From assembly GCA_050014815.1 (NCBI GenBank), contig JBEKCP010000035.1, forward strand, positions 1 through 19,785: a DNA stretch of 19,785 bases, written 5' to 3'. Source of the stretch: JBEKCP01 sp050014815 (GTDB lineage Bacteria; Planctomycetota; Planctomycetia; Pirellulales; Thermoguttaceae). The notes below the pieces were generated by a model. It saw only the letters and a list, made by a program, of their open reading frames with translations. It searched no databases and was not told the origin of the DNA. Shown piece after piece: positions 1-7,416 of the stretch (positions are counted from its first letter, which is position 1; each line of letters opens with the position of its first letter). A program made the position numbers and the translations under genes.

Positions 1-2
1 CG

Positions 3-53
3 TCGGAACGGGAGCAAGCGAAACAGTATGAGGTGGCGAGGAATCTGTTGTGA
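3..53 (+). CDS. 3' end of an unidentified gene (partial)
   Basis: Reading from base 3, sixteen codons end at a TGA at 51-53 and give SEREQAKQYEVARNLL. The Glu/Lys/Gln-rich helical composition resembles the charged tails of many nuclease or transposase-like proteins, but no family can be assigned from so few residues. It is called only because the composition is protein-like and the window cuts the gene; it could be chance. Confidence 0.2.
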   Translation, partial: SEREQAKQYEVARNLL

Positions 54-96
54 TGCACTATCAACGATGAACGCGAGGCGCAGTACCGGGCATGAA

Positions 97-195
97 TCAT
101 GTTCCCTTTGGCTTCCTCGCCTCGATCGGGTTGCGACCTTCGGGCCTGGGCATCCACATATCCTCCCGCGTGAGGCGGCACTCCCGGGTCATTCG
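97..195 (-). pseudogene. Decayed 3' fragment of a paralogue of the PHP-like hydrolase gene at 501-1367
   Basis: The minus strand encodes RMTRECRLTREDMWMPRP and continues EGRNPIEARKP. This matches the last 29 residues of the hydrolase at 501-1367 at 20 of 29 positions. At DNA level 124-195 aligns without gaps to 519-590, with about 12 differences in 72 bases (offset 395). The similarity stops abruptly at 195: the open frame continues rightwards but no longer resembles the hydrolase. Only the C-terminal end of a former gene copy therefore remains. The divergence is too large for a very recent duplication. The fragment and the intact 3' end form direct repeats flanking the small gene at 298-504. 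Confidence 0.7.
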
Positions 196-297
196 GCCCG
201 TTGATGCGCCCGTTGTGTTCCAGGCCGTTTGTGCATACTGGCAGGTGAAACGCGGAGGCGGCCAACGCGGCATTGTGGAAATCGTCGAGGGGACGCC

Positions 298-504
298 ATG
301 ATCAGGAACGACCAAGAGATGGAAGCAACCCTGGAACGAATCCGGCATTTTCAGGCCCAACTCGCGCACCTGCGGAAGGTGGAAACCAACCCGGTCAACT
401 ACCGACTGTCAGCATCGGGGTTCCTGGCGGAGATCGACCGGATGCAGTTGGAGGTTCGGGAGTATCTCAGCCTCCCCCCCGTCGGTGTGCAGGGCGCCAT
501 TTAG
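298..504 (+). CDS. Small helical protein, possible antitoxin-like
   Basis: The 68-residue product is almost entirely helical and charged (MIRNDQEMEATLERIRHF, then RKVETNPVNYRLSASGFLAEID and EVREYL). The ATG at 298 follows GAGGGG with good spacing. From memory, proteins with this 'ATLERIRHFQ...ETNP.NYRLSA.GFL.EID' pattern recur as small orphan or toxin-antitoxin-associated genes in cyanobacteria and planctomycetes; no function is claimed. An upstream open frame ends in a TGA at 299-301 overlapping this ATG, but it reads through the pseudogene segment and has no recognisable family. The stop at 502-504 overlaps the stop of the convergent hydrolase gene by 4 bases. Confidence 0.65.
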   Translation: MIRNDQEMEATLERIRHFQAQLAHLRKVETNPVNYRLSASGFLAEIDRMQLEVREYLSLPPVGVQGAI

Positions 505-1367
505 GGCTTGCGCAGTTGGATCGGTTTGCGGCCTTCGGGCTTGGGGCACCACATGTCGTCCCGCGCGAGGCCGCACTCCCGGATCATCCGTAGCCCGTAT
601 TCCTCCCGCCCCAGCTCGCGGTCGACGTTGTTGGTGCCCAGCGTAAACCGGATGCCCGAGAGCTTCGCCTGCTTGATGAACTCCGGCTTGGGGAGCCGCA
701 GCCGGTTGCTGATCTCGATGGCCACGCCGGCCGCGGCCGCCGCCCGGATGACCCGCCGCTGCCGCTCGGGCGTCCAGAGCCGGTCGTACTCTGCCGCGAT
801 CGCGTCGGGCAGGTACGTCGGGTTCGCATAGATGTCGATCGGCTCGTTCTTGAGAATATCTTCGATCGTCCGGACCAGCAGCTCCATGAACGCCTGCTGG
901 TCCGGGATATCGACCTCCTCTTTGATCCACAGCCTGGCCCGGCGGCCGCGATGGTCGACGATCGTCATGGCGTCGGTGAAGACGTAGTCGAACCGGGCGA
1001 CGGCTTCCTTCGAGAAGAGCCTGGTCCATTCCCGCCCCTCGGCCTGCATGCCGACGAGAACCGGCTGGCCGGCCAACCGCTTGATATACTCGTCGATGCC
1101 GCGGTCGTCGGTGATGGGGAATCCGACGCCGCAGTTGGCGGCGATGCCGTAGCGGATGCCCGTGCGGCGGCTCTTCGCCACGGCCTCGTCGATCGTCAGC
1201 CCGCCCTTGAGGTGGATGTGGAAGTCCACCAGCGGGAAGCCGGCCGCCAAGAGCCGCCGGATCTCGGCGTCGATGGGGTCAGGCGGGTTGTCTCCGCCGG
1301 CCGCAACCGCCGCCGGCATCAGAAAGACCACCAGCGGCAACAAGCTGCGTGCAACGGCATTTCCCAT
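501..1367 (-). CDS. Exported PHP/amidohydrolase-like metal-dependent hydrolase
   Basis: The 288-residue product has a signal peptide (residues 1-22, ending AVAAG), so it probably acts in the periplasm. It has the layout of a PHP-type metallohydrolase barrel: HIH at 50-52 in VDFHIHLKGG (usual first metal pair), E110 in MQAEGREW, E218 in AIEISNR, and a late strand FTLGTNN at 241-247. Two positions differ from typical PHP enzymes: YANP at 180-183 stands where a His-Pro is common, and GTNN replaces the usual GTD.H. The metal site may therefore be incomplete or specialised, and the substrate is unknown. A GGGTGA lies about 9 nt before the ATG. The gene is divergent from the FG-GAP gene at 1514 across a 146-bp gap. 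Confidence 0.75.
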   Translation of the reverse strand: MGNAVARSLLPLVVFLMPAAVAAGGDNPPDPIDAEIRRLLAAGFPLVDFHIHLKGGLTIDEAVAKSRRTGIRYGIAANCGVGFPITDDRGIDEYIKRLAGQPVLVGMQAEGREWTRLFSKEAVARFDYVFTDAMTIVDHRGRRARLWIKEEVDIPDQQAFMELLVRTIEDILKNEPIDIYANPTYLPDAIAAEYDRLWTPERQRRVIRAAAAAGVAIEISNRLRLPKPEFIKQAKLSGIRFTLGTNNVDRELGREEYGLRMIRECGLARDDMWCPKPEGRKPIQLRKP

Positions 1368-1513
1368 GATTCACCCGATCTCGATCAGCCCCGAGGGGAG
1401 CGTGTTCTTGCCAAAAAAGACACAAAACCACATAGCCTCTGGCCCAGACCGCGGGCGGCAACTATACTATCAACACTACCTATTGTACCCTCTGACCCCT
1501 TGGAGAGAATCCG

Positions 1514-2707
1514 ATGAAGCGATTGGCTTTGACGATGGTTTTGGCGGGTCTTGGCTGCGGCGTGTGCCTGGCCGAGACACCGGCGCCCACGTTCAAGAAG
1601 ATCCAGTTGTCCGACAAGTTCTACGCCGAAGGGGCGTACTACGCCGATTTCAACCGCGACGGGAAGATGGACATCGTGGCCGGCCCCTGGTGGTTCGAGG
1701 GCCCGGACTTCAAGGTCAAGCACGAGATCCACCCCCCCAAGGAGTTTGACCCGAAAGGCTACTCGGACAACTTCCTCACCTTCACCGGCGACTTCAACGG
1801 CGACGGCTGGCCGGACGTACTCTATGTTCCCTTCCCCGGCGCCGAGGCGTACTGGTACGAGAACCCCGGCGCGAAGGGCGGGCCGTGGAAGAAGCACCTG
1901 GCCTTGAAGGACGTCGGCAACGAGTCGCCGATGTGGGCCGACATCAACGGCGACGGCCGGCCCGAGCTGATCTACAACTCCGGCGGACAACTCGGCTACG
2001 CCACCTACGACCCGGCCAAGCCGGACGAGCCGTGGGTCTTCCACCCGATCACGCCGAAGAGCGGCTACGGAAAGTTCACGCACGGCATCGGCTGGGGCGA
2101 CATCAACGGCGACGGCCGCATCGACCTGGTCGAAAGCAACGGCTGGTGGGAGCAGCCGGCCCATCCCAAGCCGGGCGAGTTCTGGATCAAGCACCCCTAC
2201 AAGTTCGCGGAGGCCGGCGCCCAGATGCTCGTCTACGACGTCGACGGCGACGGGCTGGCCGACGTCATCACGGCCTGGCATTGCCACCATTACGGGCTGG
2301 TCTGGCACAAGCAGGTCCGCAACGCCCAAGGCGAGATCAGCTTCCAAATGCACGAGATCCTCCCGCCGAAGCCCGACCTGAAGTCCCCCGCCTTGAGAAT
2401 CAGCCAGATGCACGCCCTGGACCTCGTCGATATGAACGGGGACGGGCTGAAGGACATCCTCATCGGCAAGCGGTTCTGGGCGCACGGGCCCAAAGGGGAC
2501 GTCGAGCCGGACGCCCCGGCCGTCCTCTACTGGTTCGAGCTCCGCCGCCACCCCGCCAAGGGCGTCGAGTTCATCCCGCACCTGATCGACGACGACTCGG
2601 GGGTGGGCACGCAGGTGACGGCCGTGGACCTCAACGGCGACGGCATCCCGGACGTCATCGTGGCGAACAAGAAGGGGATCTTCGTCCACCTGAGCCAGAA
2701 GAAGTAG
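1514..2707 (+). CDS. Exported FG-GAP/VCBS-type repeat protein (calcium-loop propeller)
   Basis: The 397-residue product starts with a signal peptide (MKRLALTMVLAGLGCGVCLA) and contains seven D-x-(N/D)-x-D-G-x-x-(D/E) calcium loops, starting near residues 45, 93, 143, 196, 242, 306 and 372 (for example DFNGDGWPDVL, DINGDGRIDLV, DLNGDGIPDVI). Seven loops at roughly 50-residue spacing fit one seven-bladed beta-propeller, probably a surface or periplasmic binding protein; such proteins are abundant in planctomycetes. The ATG is preceded by GGAGAG at 1502-1507. A TATACT at 1463-1468 could be a -10 box but has no good -35. The gene is convergent with the ferredoxin gene, with only 3 bases between the stops. 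Confidence 0.85.
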   Translation: MKRLALTMVLAGLGCGVCLAETPAPTFKKIQLSDKFYAEGAYYADFNRDGKMDIVAGPWWFEGPDFKVKHEIHPPKEFDPKGYSDNFLTFTGDFNGDGWPDVLYVPFPGAEAYWYENPGAKGGPWKKHLALKDVGNESPMWADINGDGRPELIYNSGGQLGYATYDPAKPDEPWVFHPITPKSGYGKFTHGIGWGDINGDGRIDLVESNGWWEQPAHPKPGEFWIKHPYKFAEAGAQMLVYDVDGDGLADVITAWHCHHYGLVWHKQVRNAQGEISFQMHEILPPKPDLKSPALRISQMHALDLVDMNGDGLKDILIGKRFWAHGPKGDVEPDAPAVLYWFELRRHPAKGVEFIPHLIDDDSGVGTQVTAVDLNGDGIPDVIVANKKGIFVHLSQKK

Positions 2708-2710
2708 GCG

Positions 2711-2905
2711 TCACGAGTCTTCAATGCGTATAGCCGACGAGGGGCACTGGTCCGCGGCCTCCCGGCACGTCTCCTCGGCCTCCGGCGGGATCGGGTTGAC
2801 CTTGGCCCGGGCCTTGTCGTCCTCGCCCATCTCGAAGACCTCGGGGCAGATGTCGGGGCACAGCCCGCAGCTAATACACAGTTCCGGATCCACGTGTGCT
2901 TTCAT
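2711..2905 (-). CDS. Single-cluster [4Fe-4S] ferredoxin
   Basis: The 64-residue acidic protein carries C-x2-C-x2-C at 10, 13 and 16 (CISCGLCPDICPEVF) and a fourth ligand C54 before Pro (DQCPSSAI). This is the pattern of a monocluster bacterial ferredoxin. Two more cysteines, C20 and C47, sit where Desulfovibrio- and Thermotoga-type ferredoxins have a disulfide. It is a soluble low-potential electron carrier; no partner oxidoreductase lies next to it. A very strong Shine-Dalgarno (AGGAGAGGAGG on the minus strand, 2910-2920) supports the start and suggests good expression. The length is normal for the family. Confidence 0.92.
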   Translation of the reverse strand: MKAHVDPELCISCGLCPDICPEVFEMGEDDKARAKVNPIPPEAEETCREAADQCPSSAIRIEDS

Positions 2906-3087
2906 AGGTTTCCTCCTCTCCTACAAGCATAGATACTGGCCAGCGAAACAACCAGCCTCCCCCTGCCCTGCTCGGCAAGGGTCTGGGTAATTTGGAGATG
3001 ATAGGAAAAGCGTCGGCGGACTGGCGGGATGAATTCATCTGGGCCCACCAGCACAAGTGATACGGTCGGCTTCGTGGACGCCACGGT

Positions 3088-3223
3088 TAGCCCGGATTAT
3101 TCATGGCCAAACACCAGCCCGAAGCGCAAGCGAGGGACTGCCAACGAGTTGCCCTCGCTTGCGCGTCGGGCTAGTGTCGAGCACACTGCGCCCCTATGCC
3201 GTGCCCATCAATAATCCGGGTTA
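3088..3223. repeat. Structured inverted-repeat element, outer stem with two inner hairpins
   Basis: The outer arms 3088-3106 and 3205-3223 pair at 17 of 19 positions (core CCCGGATTATT). Inside, 3116-3136 pairs with 3152-3172 at 20 of 21 positions (AGCCCGAAGCGCAAGCGAGGG on the left) around a 15-nt loop, and 3173-3177 pairs with 3183-3187 (AGTGT/ACACT). The whole can fold as a three-way junction. It encodes nothing and looks like a dispersed REP- or MITE-like element. Its copy number cannot be judged from this window. Confidence 0.75.
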
Positions 3224-3324
3224 GCCCCACTGACGGTCAGTCCTGTCAACGCCCTCCAGAGTTTTCTCGGCGACGTGCGACGATTTGGACGATTCTGACA
3301 GTGGAAAGGTTGTCAAGTTAGGGG

Positions 3325-3330
3325 TATAAT
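3325..3330 (+). promoter_or_regulatory. Candidate -10 box for the S53 peptidase gene
   Basis: A perfect TATAAT lies 56 nt before the ATG at 3386. No good -35 stands at 16-18 bp: the hexamer there is TGGAAA, and the better match CTGACA at 3295-3300 is 24 bp away. The call rests on the -10 alone. Confidence 0.3.
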
Positions 3331-3385
3331 TGGCCAGTCAGAGGGACAGGCGGGCAACAAGGGCTTGTCACCATGGAGGCTGGAT

Positions 3386-6094
3386 ATGGCCGCTTGCTGG
3401 TGGAACAGAAGGTCAGTGGCTTTTTGGGGCAGGGGATCCCGAGGTCGCGGCAGGACCGGGCGAAAGCCGGCCGGCCGCACGTTGCGGCTTGAGTCGCTGG
3501 AAGCCCGGGCGCTGTTGTCGGTAAGTCCCCTGCTCGGCGTGGCGGTGCCTTTGTACCGGGCGCACCTGGCAGCCGGCAGCGTGGTCCCCTTATCGACGTC
3601 CGGGCCCACGGGCTTGACGCCGGCGCAGATTCGCCAGGCCTACGGCATCAACCAGATCACCTTCAACGGCGGTACGGTGGCCGGTGACGGCACCGGCACC
3701 ACGATTGCCATCGTGGATGCCTACGACGATCCGAACATCGCCAACGACCTGCACCAGTTCGACGTGCGGTTCGGGCTGCCGGACCCGGCGTTCAGCAAGG
3801 TGAATGAGTACGGCAGCAGTGCCCTCAGATCGCTTCCCTCGGCCAATAAGGGCTGGACCACGGAGATCGCGCTGGACGTGGAATGGGCCCATGCCATTGC
3901 TCCGAAGGCCGCCATTCTCCTCGTCGAGGCCGCCAGCGCCTCCTTTACGGACCTGTTTACTGCGATAACCACTGCCGCCGGCACGACGGGTGTCGACGTC
4001 GTGTCGATGAGTTGGGGCGGCGGCGACTTCTCGGGCGAGAACTATTACGACGGCTATTTCACTACGCCCGCCAACCATAACGGCGTGACGTTCCTGGCGG
4101 CCTCCGGCGACGCCGGGGCGCCGGTCGGCTACCCGGCCATCTCCGCCAACGTGGTGGCGGTCGGCGGCACGACCTTGAACCTGAATTCTTCGGGCACCTA
4201 CCTGAGCGAGTCGGGCTGGAGCGGCAGCGGCGGCGGCATTAGCTCTTACGAATCCGACCCGAGCTACCAGCGAACCGCGCTCACGCAGGCAGGGTTGCCC
4301 ACGACGTATCGCGCCAATCCCGACGTGTCCTACGACGCCGATCCGAATACCGGCTTCCCGGTCTACGACTCCTATAACAACGGTACGTCGAGGCCGTGGG
4401 GCCAGTGGGGCGGCACCAGCGACGCGGCCCCGCAATGGGCCGGCATCATCGCCATCGCCGATCAAGGCCGCGCCCTGGCCGGCCTGGGCTCTTTGGACGG
4501 CGCCACCCAGACGTTGCCCAAGCTCTACTCCTTGCCCGGCACCGACTTCCATGACATTACCACCGGCGCCAGCACCGGCAGCCCCCACTACTCGGCCGGG
4601 CCGGGGTACGACCTCGTCACCGGCCGCGGGACCCCCTACGCCAACCTGATCGTCAGCGATCTGGTGGGAAGCACCGCTTCCTCGACGCCCACGGCCACGC
4701 AGTTCAGCGTCGCCGGTCCGGCCAGCGATACGGCCGGCACGGCAGTGAGCATTACGGTGACGGCCCTGGATTCGACGGGCACCAAGATCGTCACCGGCTA
4801 CACTGGCACGGTCCATTTCACCACGTCGGACGCGGCTGCGCTCGGCTTGCCGGCCAATTACACCTACACTTTCACCGCCGCCGACAGCGGCGTCCATACC
4901 TTCACCAACCTGGTGACCCTGGTCACGGCGGGCCCTCAGACCATCACCGTCGCCGACATCTCGACCGGCACGATTGCCGGCACATTGTCGGTGCCGGTTA
5001 CTCCGAACGTGGCCGCCCAAATCGCCTGGGGGCAGCAGCCCTCCGGCGCCGCGCCCGGGGGCACGATCAGTCCGGCCGTCACCGTGCAGGTGCTCGACGC
5101 GTACGGCAACCTCGTTACGAGCGACAAAACGGATTCGGTGACGATCGCGATCGGCAATAATCCCGGGCTCAGCACGCTCAATGGCACGCCCGACGGCACG
5201 GTCACGGCTACCGCCAGCGGCGGCATCGCCGCCTTCAGCAACCTCTCGATCAACAACCCCGGCATCGGATACACCCTGAAGGCCACCTCCGGTTCGTTTG
5301 CGCCCATCACTTCCAACACCTTCAACATCCAGGCAAACTCGGTCATCGAGGACTTTGAGGGCAGCAGCACGTACAACGTGGTCGGCGGACGGCTAACCGC
5401 CTATATCTCCACGGCGGCCGCGCACGACGGCGCCTACGGCCTGGTGCAATACAACGGAAGCGACTGGATCTATCGCAGCGACTCGGCGGCCCAGGTCAAG
5501 GCGGGAGAAACGATCTCGGTCTGGCTGCAACTGGCCGGGTCGGCCGACGGCCGCGCCTACTTCGCTTTCGGGGCCAGCGGCTCCGGAACGCTGTCGCTGG
5601 TGGCCGCACCCAACACCGGACAGCTCATCCTCCAGAACAACAGCGGTTGGGGCTACACCAACCTGGCCGCCGTCAACCAGACCTGGCAGGCCAACCACTG
5701 GTACCGCCTGGAAGTGCAGTGGGGCACCAGCGGAAAGATCGTCGGCAACCTGTACGACAGCAACGGCACCACGCTCTTGCGGACCGTTACGGCCTCGACC
5801 ACGGCAATCACCTCCGGCGGCTTCGGTTTCAGGGCGACCGGCAGCAACAAGTACTGGGACACGGTGACGGTGACGCTTGGCGCAGGCACTGCCAACCATG
5901 CGACGACTGCTTCCGGCGCCGGAGCCACGGGGTCGTCCGGCGCGCCGGCGCCTTCGCCGACCCCGGGCGATCCCTGGGGCGGCGCGGCGCCCCCGGTCGC
6001 GTCGTGGGGGTGGGGCGCCGGCTGGGGCGCGCAATTCGATAACCCGCTCGACCGGCGATTGGTCGACGCCTTCTTCGGCTTCTTCGGCACGTGA
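3386..6094 (+). CDS. Surface S53 (sedolisin/kumamolisin) family peptidase with Ig-like and lectin-like domains
   Basis: The 902-residue protein is a serine-carboxyl endopeptidase. The catalytic Glu and Asp are E160 and D164 in TEIALDVEW, the oxyanion Asp is D242 in ASGDAG, and the nucleophile is S345 in GGTSDAAPQWAG. A calcium site is likely from D390 (DITTG) and the AGPGYDLVTGRGTP segment (404-417). Residues 35-45 are LESLEARALLS, the planctomycete surface-protein signature, after an Arg-rich stretch and in place of a normal signal peptide. The usual S53 propeptide (about 170-190 residues) is absent. After the catalytic domain come two Ig-like domains (about 433-540 and 545-655), a LamG-like jelly roll (about 660-835) and a Gly/Ala/Pro-rich tail. 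ATG 3386 is preferred over the in-frame TTG at 3365 because GGAGG at 3375-3379 is well placed for it. No protease inhibitor or partner gene is adjacent. Confidence 0.9.
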   Translation: MAACWWNRRSVAFWGRGSRGRGRTGRKPAGRTLRLESLEARALLSVSPLLGVAVPLYRAHLAAGSVVPLSTSGPTGLTPAQIRQAYGINQITFNGGTVAGDGTGTTIAIVDAYDDPNIANDLHQFDVRFGLPDPAFSKVNEYGSSALRSLPSANKGWTTEIALDVEWAHAIAPKAAILLVEAASASFTDLFTAITTAAGTTGVDVVSMSWGGGDFSGENYYDGYFTTPANHNGVTFLAASGDAGAPVGYPAISANVVAVGGTTLNLNSSGTYLSESGWSGSGGGISSYESDPSYQRTALTQAGLPTTYRANPDVSYDADPNTGFPVYDSYNNGTSRPWGQWGGTSDAAPQWAGIIAIADQGRALAGLGSLDGATQTLPKLYSLPGTDFHDITTGASTGSPHYSAGPGYDLVTGRGTPYANLIVSDLVGSTASSTPTATQFSVAGPASDTAGTAVSITVTALDSTGTKIVTGYTGTVHFTTSDAAALGLPANYTYTFTAADSGVHTFTNLVTLVTAGPQTITVADISTGTIAGTLSVPVTPNVAAQIAWGQQPSGAAPGGTISPAVTVQVLDAYGNLVTSDKTDSVTIAIGNNPGLSTLNGTPDGTVTATASGGIAAFSNLSINNPGIGYTLKATSGSFAPITSNTFNIQANSVIEDFEGSSTYNVVGGRLTAYISTAAAHDGAYGLVQYNGSDWIYRSDSAAQVKAGETISVWLQLAGSADGRAYFAFGASGSGTLSLVAAPNTGQLILQNNSGWGYTNLAAVNQTWQANHWYRLEVQWGTSGKIVGNLYDSNGTTLLRTVTASTTAITSGGFGFRATGSNKYWDTVTVTLGAGTANHATTASGAGATGSSGAPAPSPTPGDPWGGAAPPVASWGWGAGWGAQFDNPLDRRLVDAFFGFFGT

Positions 6095-6124
6095 CAGGTG
6101 CCGGTGCGGGCGGAGTTCCCTTGC

Positions 6125-6207
6125 TGTTTAGCGGGCGGGCTTGCCCGCCGTGAGCTGCGCGGATAGATCCATTCTCGAACGCGGCGGGCAAGCCCGCCCG
6201 CTAAACA
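6125..6207. repeat. Perfect 26-bp inverted repeat at a convergent gene junction
   Basis: The arms 6125-6150 and 6182-6207 are perfect reverse complements (left arm begins TGTTTAGCGGGCGGGCTTGC) around a 31-nt loop. The element lies 30 nt after the peptidase stop, and its right arm overlaps the last seven bases of the PIG-L gene, giving that gene its TAG. It could serve as a bidirectional transcription end, but no T-tract follows, so it is called a repeat. Confidence 0.85.
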
Positions 6208-6941
6208 TCCCGTTTTTCTCCGTCGAACAAGAGCCCCATCAGGTCGCGGGTGCCGATGGCCGTGGGGCTTCCCAACGCCTCGCCCGCCGCAAAACCGGCC
6301 GCCATGCCCTGCTGCTGCGCGAAGATCCTGAAGCGATCCACGGCCGGCTGCTTCTCCGGCGGGAATTGCGTCCTGTAACAGGCAATGGCGGCAAGCTTCT
6401 TCTCCAGCACGTCGCTGATGTCGACGATCAACACCGGGCACGAACCCGGCGGACAGAGCGTGCGGAAGGCCAGGTAGCAGTAGAGCATGGCCGGCACGCC
6501 GTGGGCCGGCAGGCCGTCGAAGTGCTCGTCCCACTTCGAGAGTTTCGAGTAGAACACGGCGGCCTCGGTAATGAGCCGGGCCTGGTCGTGATCGGGCGAG
6601 GCCAGCGGCGTCGGCGCCCCCAGGCCGATGACCAGCCGCGGCCGGCGCCTGCGGAACTCCTTGGCCAGCGCGACCCGCGCCTCGAATGTATCGAAGAGCC
6701 GGCGGTTCGGCAGCTCCAGCGTCGTGCGGCACGCGACGCCCAGGACCTCGGCGGCCCGGCGGGCCTCGGCCAGACGGACTTCCGGCCCCGGCGAGCCCGG
6801 CGTCGGCTCTCCGTCGGTCAGGTCGATGATCCCCACGCGGTAGCCCTGCCGGGCCAGTTTGGCCAGCGTGCCGCCACAGGCAATTTCCACGTCGTCGGGA
6901 TGCGCCCCGACCGCGATCACGTCCAGGTGCTCGTCCGCCAT
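6201..6941 (-). CDS. PIG-L family deacetylase, BshB1-like
   Basis: The 246-residue product has the PIG-L zinc motif AHPDD at 13-17 (ligands H14 and D17) and the third ligand H118 in SPDHDQ. Segments such as GGTLAKLARQGYRVGIIDLTDGE and IVDISDVLEKKLAAIACY.TQF closely follow the bacillithiol deacetylase BshB1 pattern: de-N-acetylation of a GlcNAc conjugate in the cytoplasm. Whether this organism makes bacillithiol is unknown and no other bsh gene is here, so the substrate is open. The start ATG at 6939-6941 has GGAAGGA upstream. A longer in-frame start at 7007 would add 22 residues encoded by a dispersed repeat and is rejected. The stop codon comes from the inverted repeat at the 3' end. Confidence 0.88.
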   Translation of the reverse strand: MADEHLDVIAVGAHPDDVEIACGGTLAKLARQGYRVGIIDLTDGEPTPGSPGPEVRLAEARRAAEVLGVACRTTLELPNRRLFDTFEARVALAKEFRRRRPRLVIGLGAPTPLASPDHDQARLITEAAVFYSKLSKWDEHFDGLPAHGVPAMLYCYLAFRTLCPPGSCPVLIVDISDVLEKKLAAIACYRTQFPPEKQPAVDRFRIFAQQQGMAAGFAAGEALGSPTAIGTRDLMGLLFDGEKRDV

Positions 6942-6956
6942 ACGGTGTTCCTTCCC

Positions 6957-7005
6957 GAGGGGGACAGTCCCGTTTTCGTCGAACGAAAACTGGGACAGTC
7001 CCCTC
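6957..7005. repeat. GGGACAGTCCC repeat pair (copy 1)
   Basis: Two near-palindromic cores, 6961-6971 and 6992-7002, face each other with flanking TTTTCGT/ACGAAAA and form an inverted repeat of about 22 bp per arm. It lies just upstream of the PIG-L start. The same core and T-tract recur at 11306-11386 and 16215-16384. Confidence 0.75.
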
Positions 7006-7416
7006 ACGCGGAATTATAGCCGCTTGCGGCTTCGCCGGGCCAGGGGGGCGCCATGCGGCGCCGGGCGCCCTCTGCACAATCCGATCCCTCGTGCGGTACA
7101 ACCGTTGCGAACGTCACCCGCGGCAGGCGCGGTCGGAAGCGGTCAGAGTCGAAAGGTCAACCTCGGCAGCGCGGGCGGAGCAAGCGACAGACGGCGCACA
7201 GCAAGCACGGGCGTCGCCCGCCGCCGCGATTCCACGGCGAAGCGGTCAGAAAGGCAGAAATCCGTTTCTTTCCGCTGCCGAATTCAGCCATAGAGCGCGA
7301 TACACACGCCGGCCTACAACTACGGCCGCCACGGTATCAACCCCGTGAGATCGCCGAGAGCCATAACCTCTCGCTGGCCAGCCGCCGACGTGTGTTTGCC
7401 GAGGAGGAGAGTGCCG
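7006..7416. other. Gene gap of about 410 bp with no recognised feature
   Basis: No credible gene was found on either strand. Visible items are a short palindrome AGCCGC-TT-GCGGCT at 7018-7031, GC-rich inverted runs around 7047-7070, and a twice-used GAAGCGGTCAGA at about 7137 and 7239. It probably carries the promoter of the Cys-rich gene, but no convincing -10/-35 pair is visible. Confidence 0.5.

Larger units (their letters stand above)
2906..3385. other. 480-bp gene gap: ferredoxin leader, folded repeat, peptidase leader
   Basis: No credible gene is seen; the short open frames here lack ribosome sites and family features. The gap contains the ferredoxin 5' region, the structured repeat at 3088-3223, a small palindrome ACTGA/TCAGT at 3229-3241, and the probable -10 element of the S53 peptidase gene. 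Confidence 0.6.

Noticed and set aside
1385..2689. Long minus-strand open frame opposite the FG-GAP gene
   Set aside because: It is the antisense of the calcium-loop repeats; its sequence is a low-complexity Val/Asp/Leu shadow with no family features, while the plus strand has signal peptide, motifs and ribosome site.
2724..2990. Plus-strand open frame over the ferredoxin gene
   Set aside because: The minus strand encodes a complete ferredoxin with all cysteine ligands and a very strong ribosome site.
3088..3223. CRISPR array or tRNA-like RNA
   Set aside because: The repeats are inverted, not evenly spaced direct repeats, and no anticodon or T-arm signature is present.
3365..3385. TTG start of the S53 peptidase
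   Set aside because: The ATG at 3386 has GGAGG at correct spacing; the TTG has none.
3590..5020. Long minus-strand open frame opposite the S53 peptidase
   Set aside because: Gly/Arg/Val-rich shadow caused by high GC at third positions; the plus strand carries all catalytic motifs.
6942..7007. Extended start of the PIG-L gene
   Set aside because: The extra 22 codons lie in the GGGACAGTCCC repeat; the ATG at 6939-6941 has a ribosome site and matches the family start just before AHPDD.
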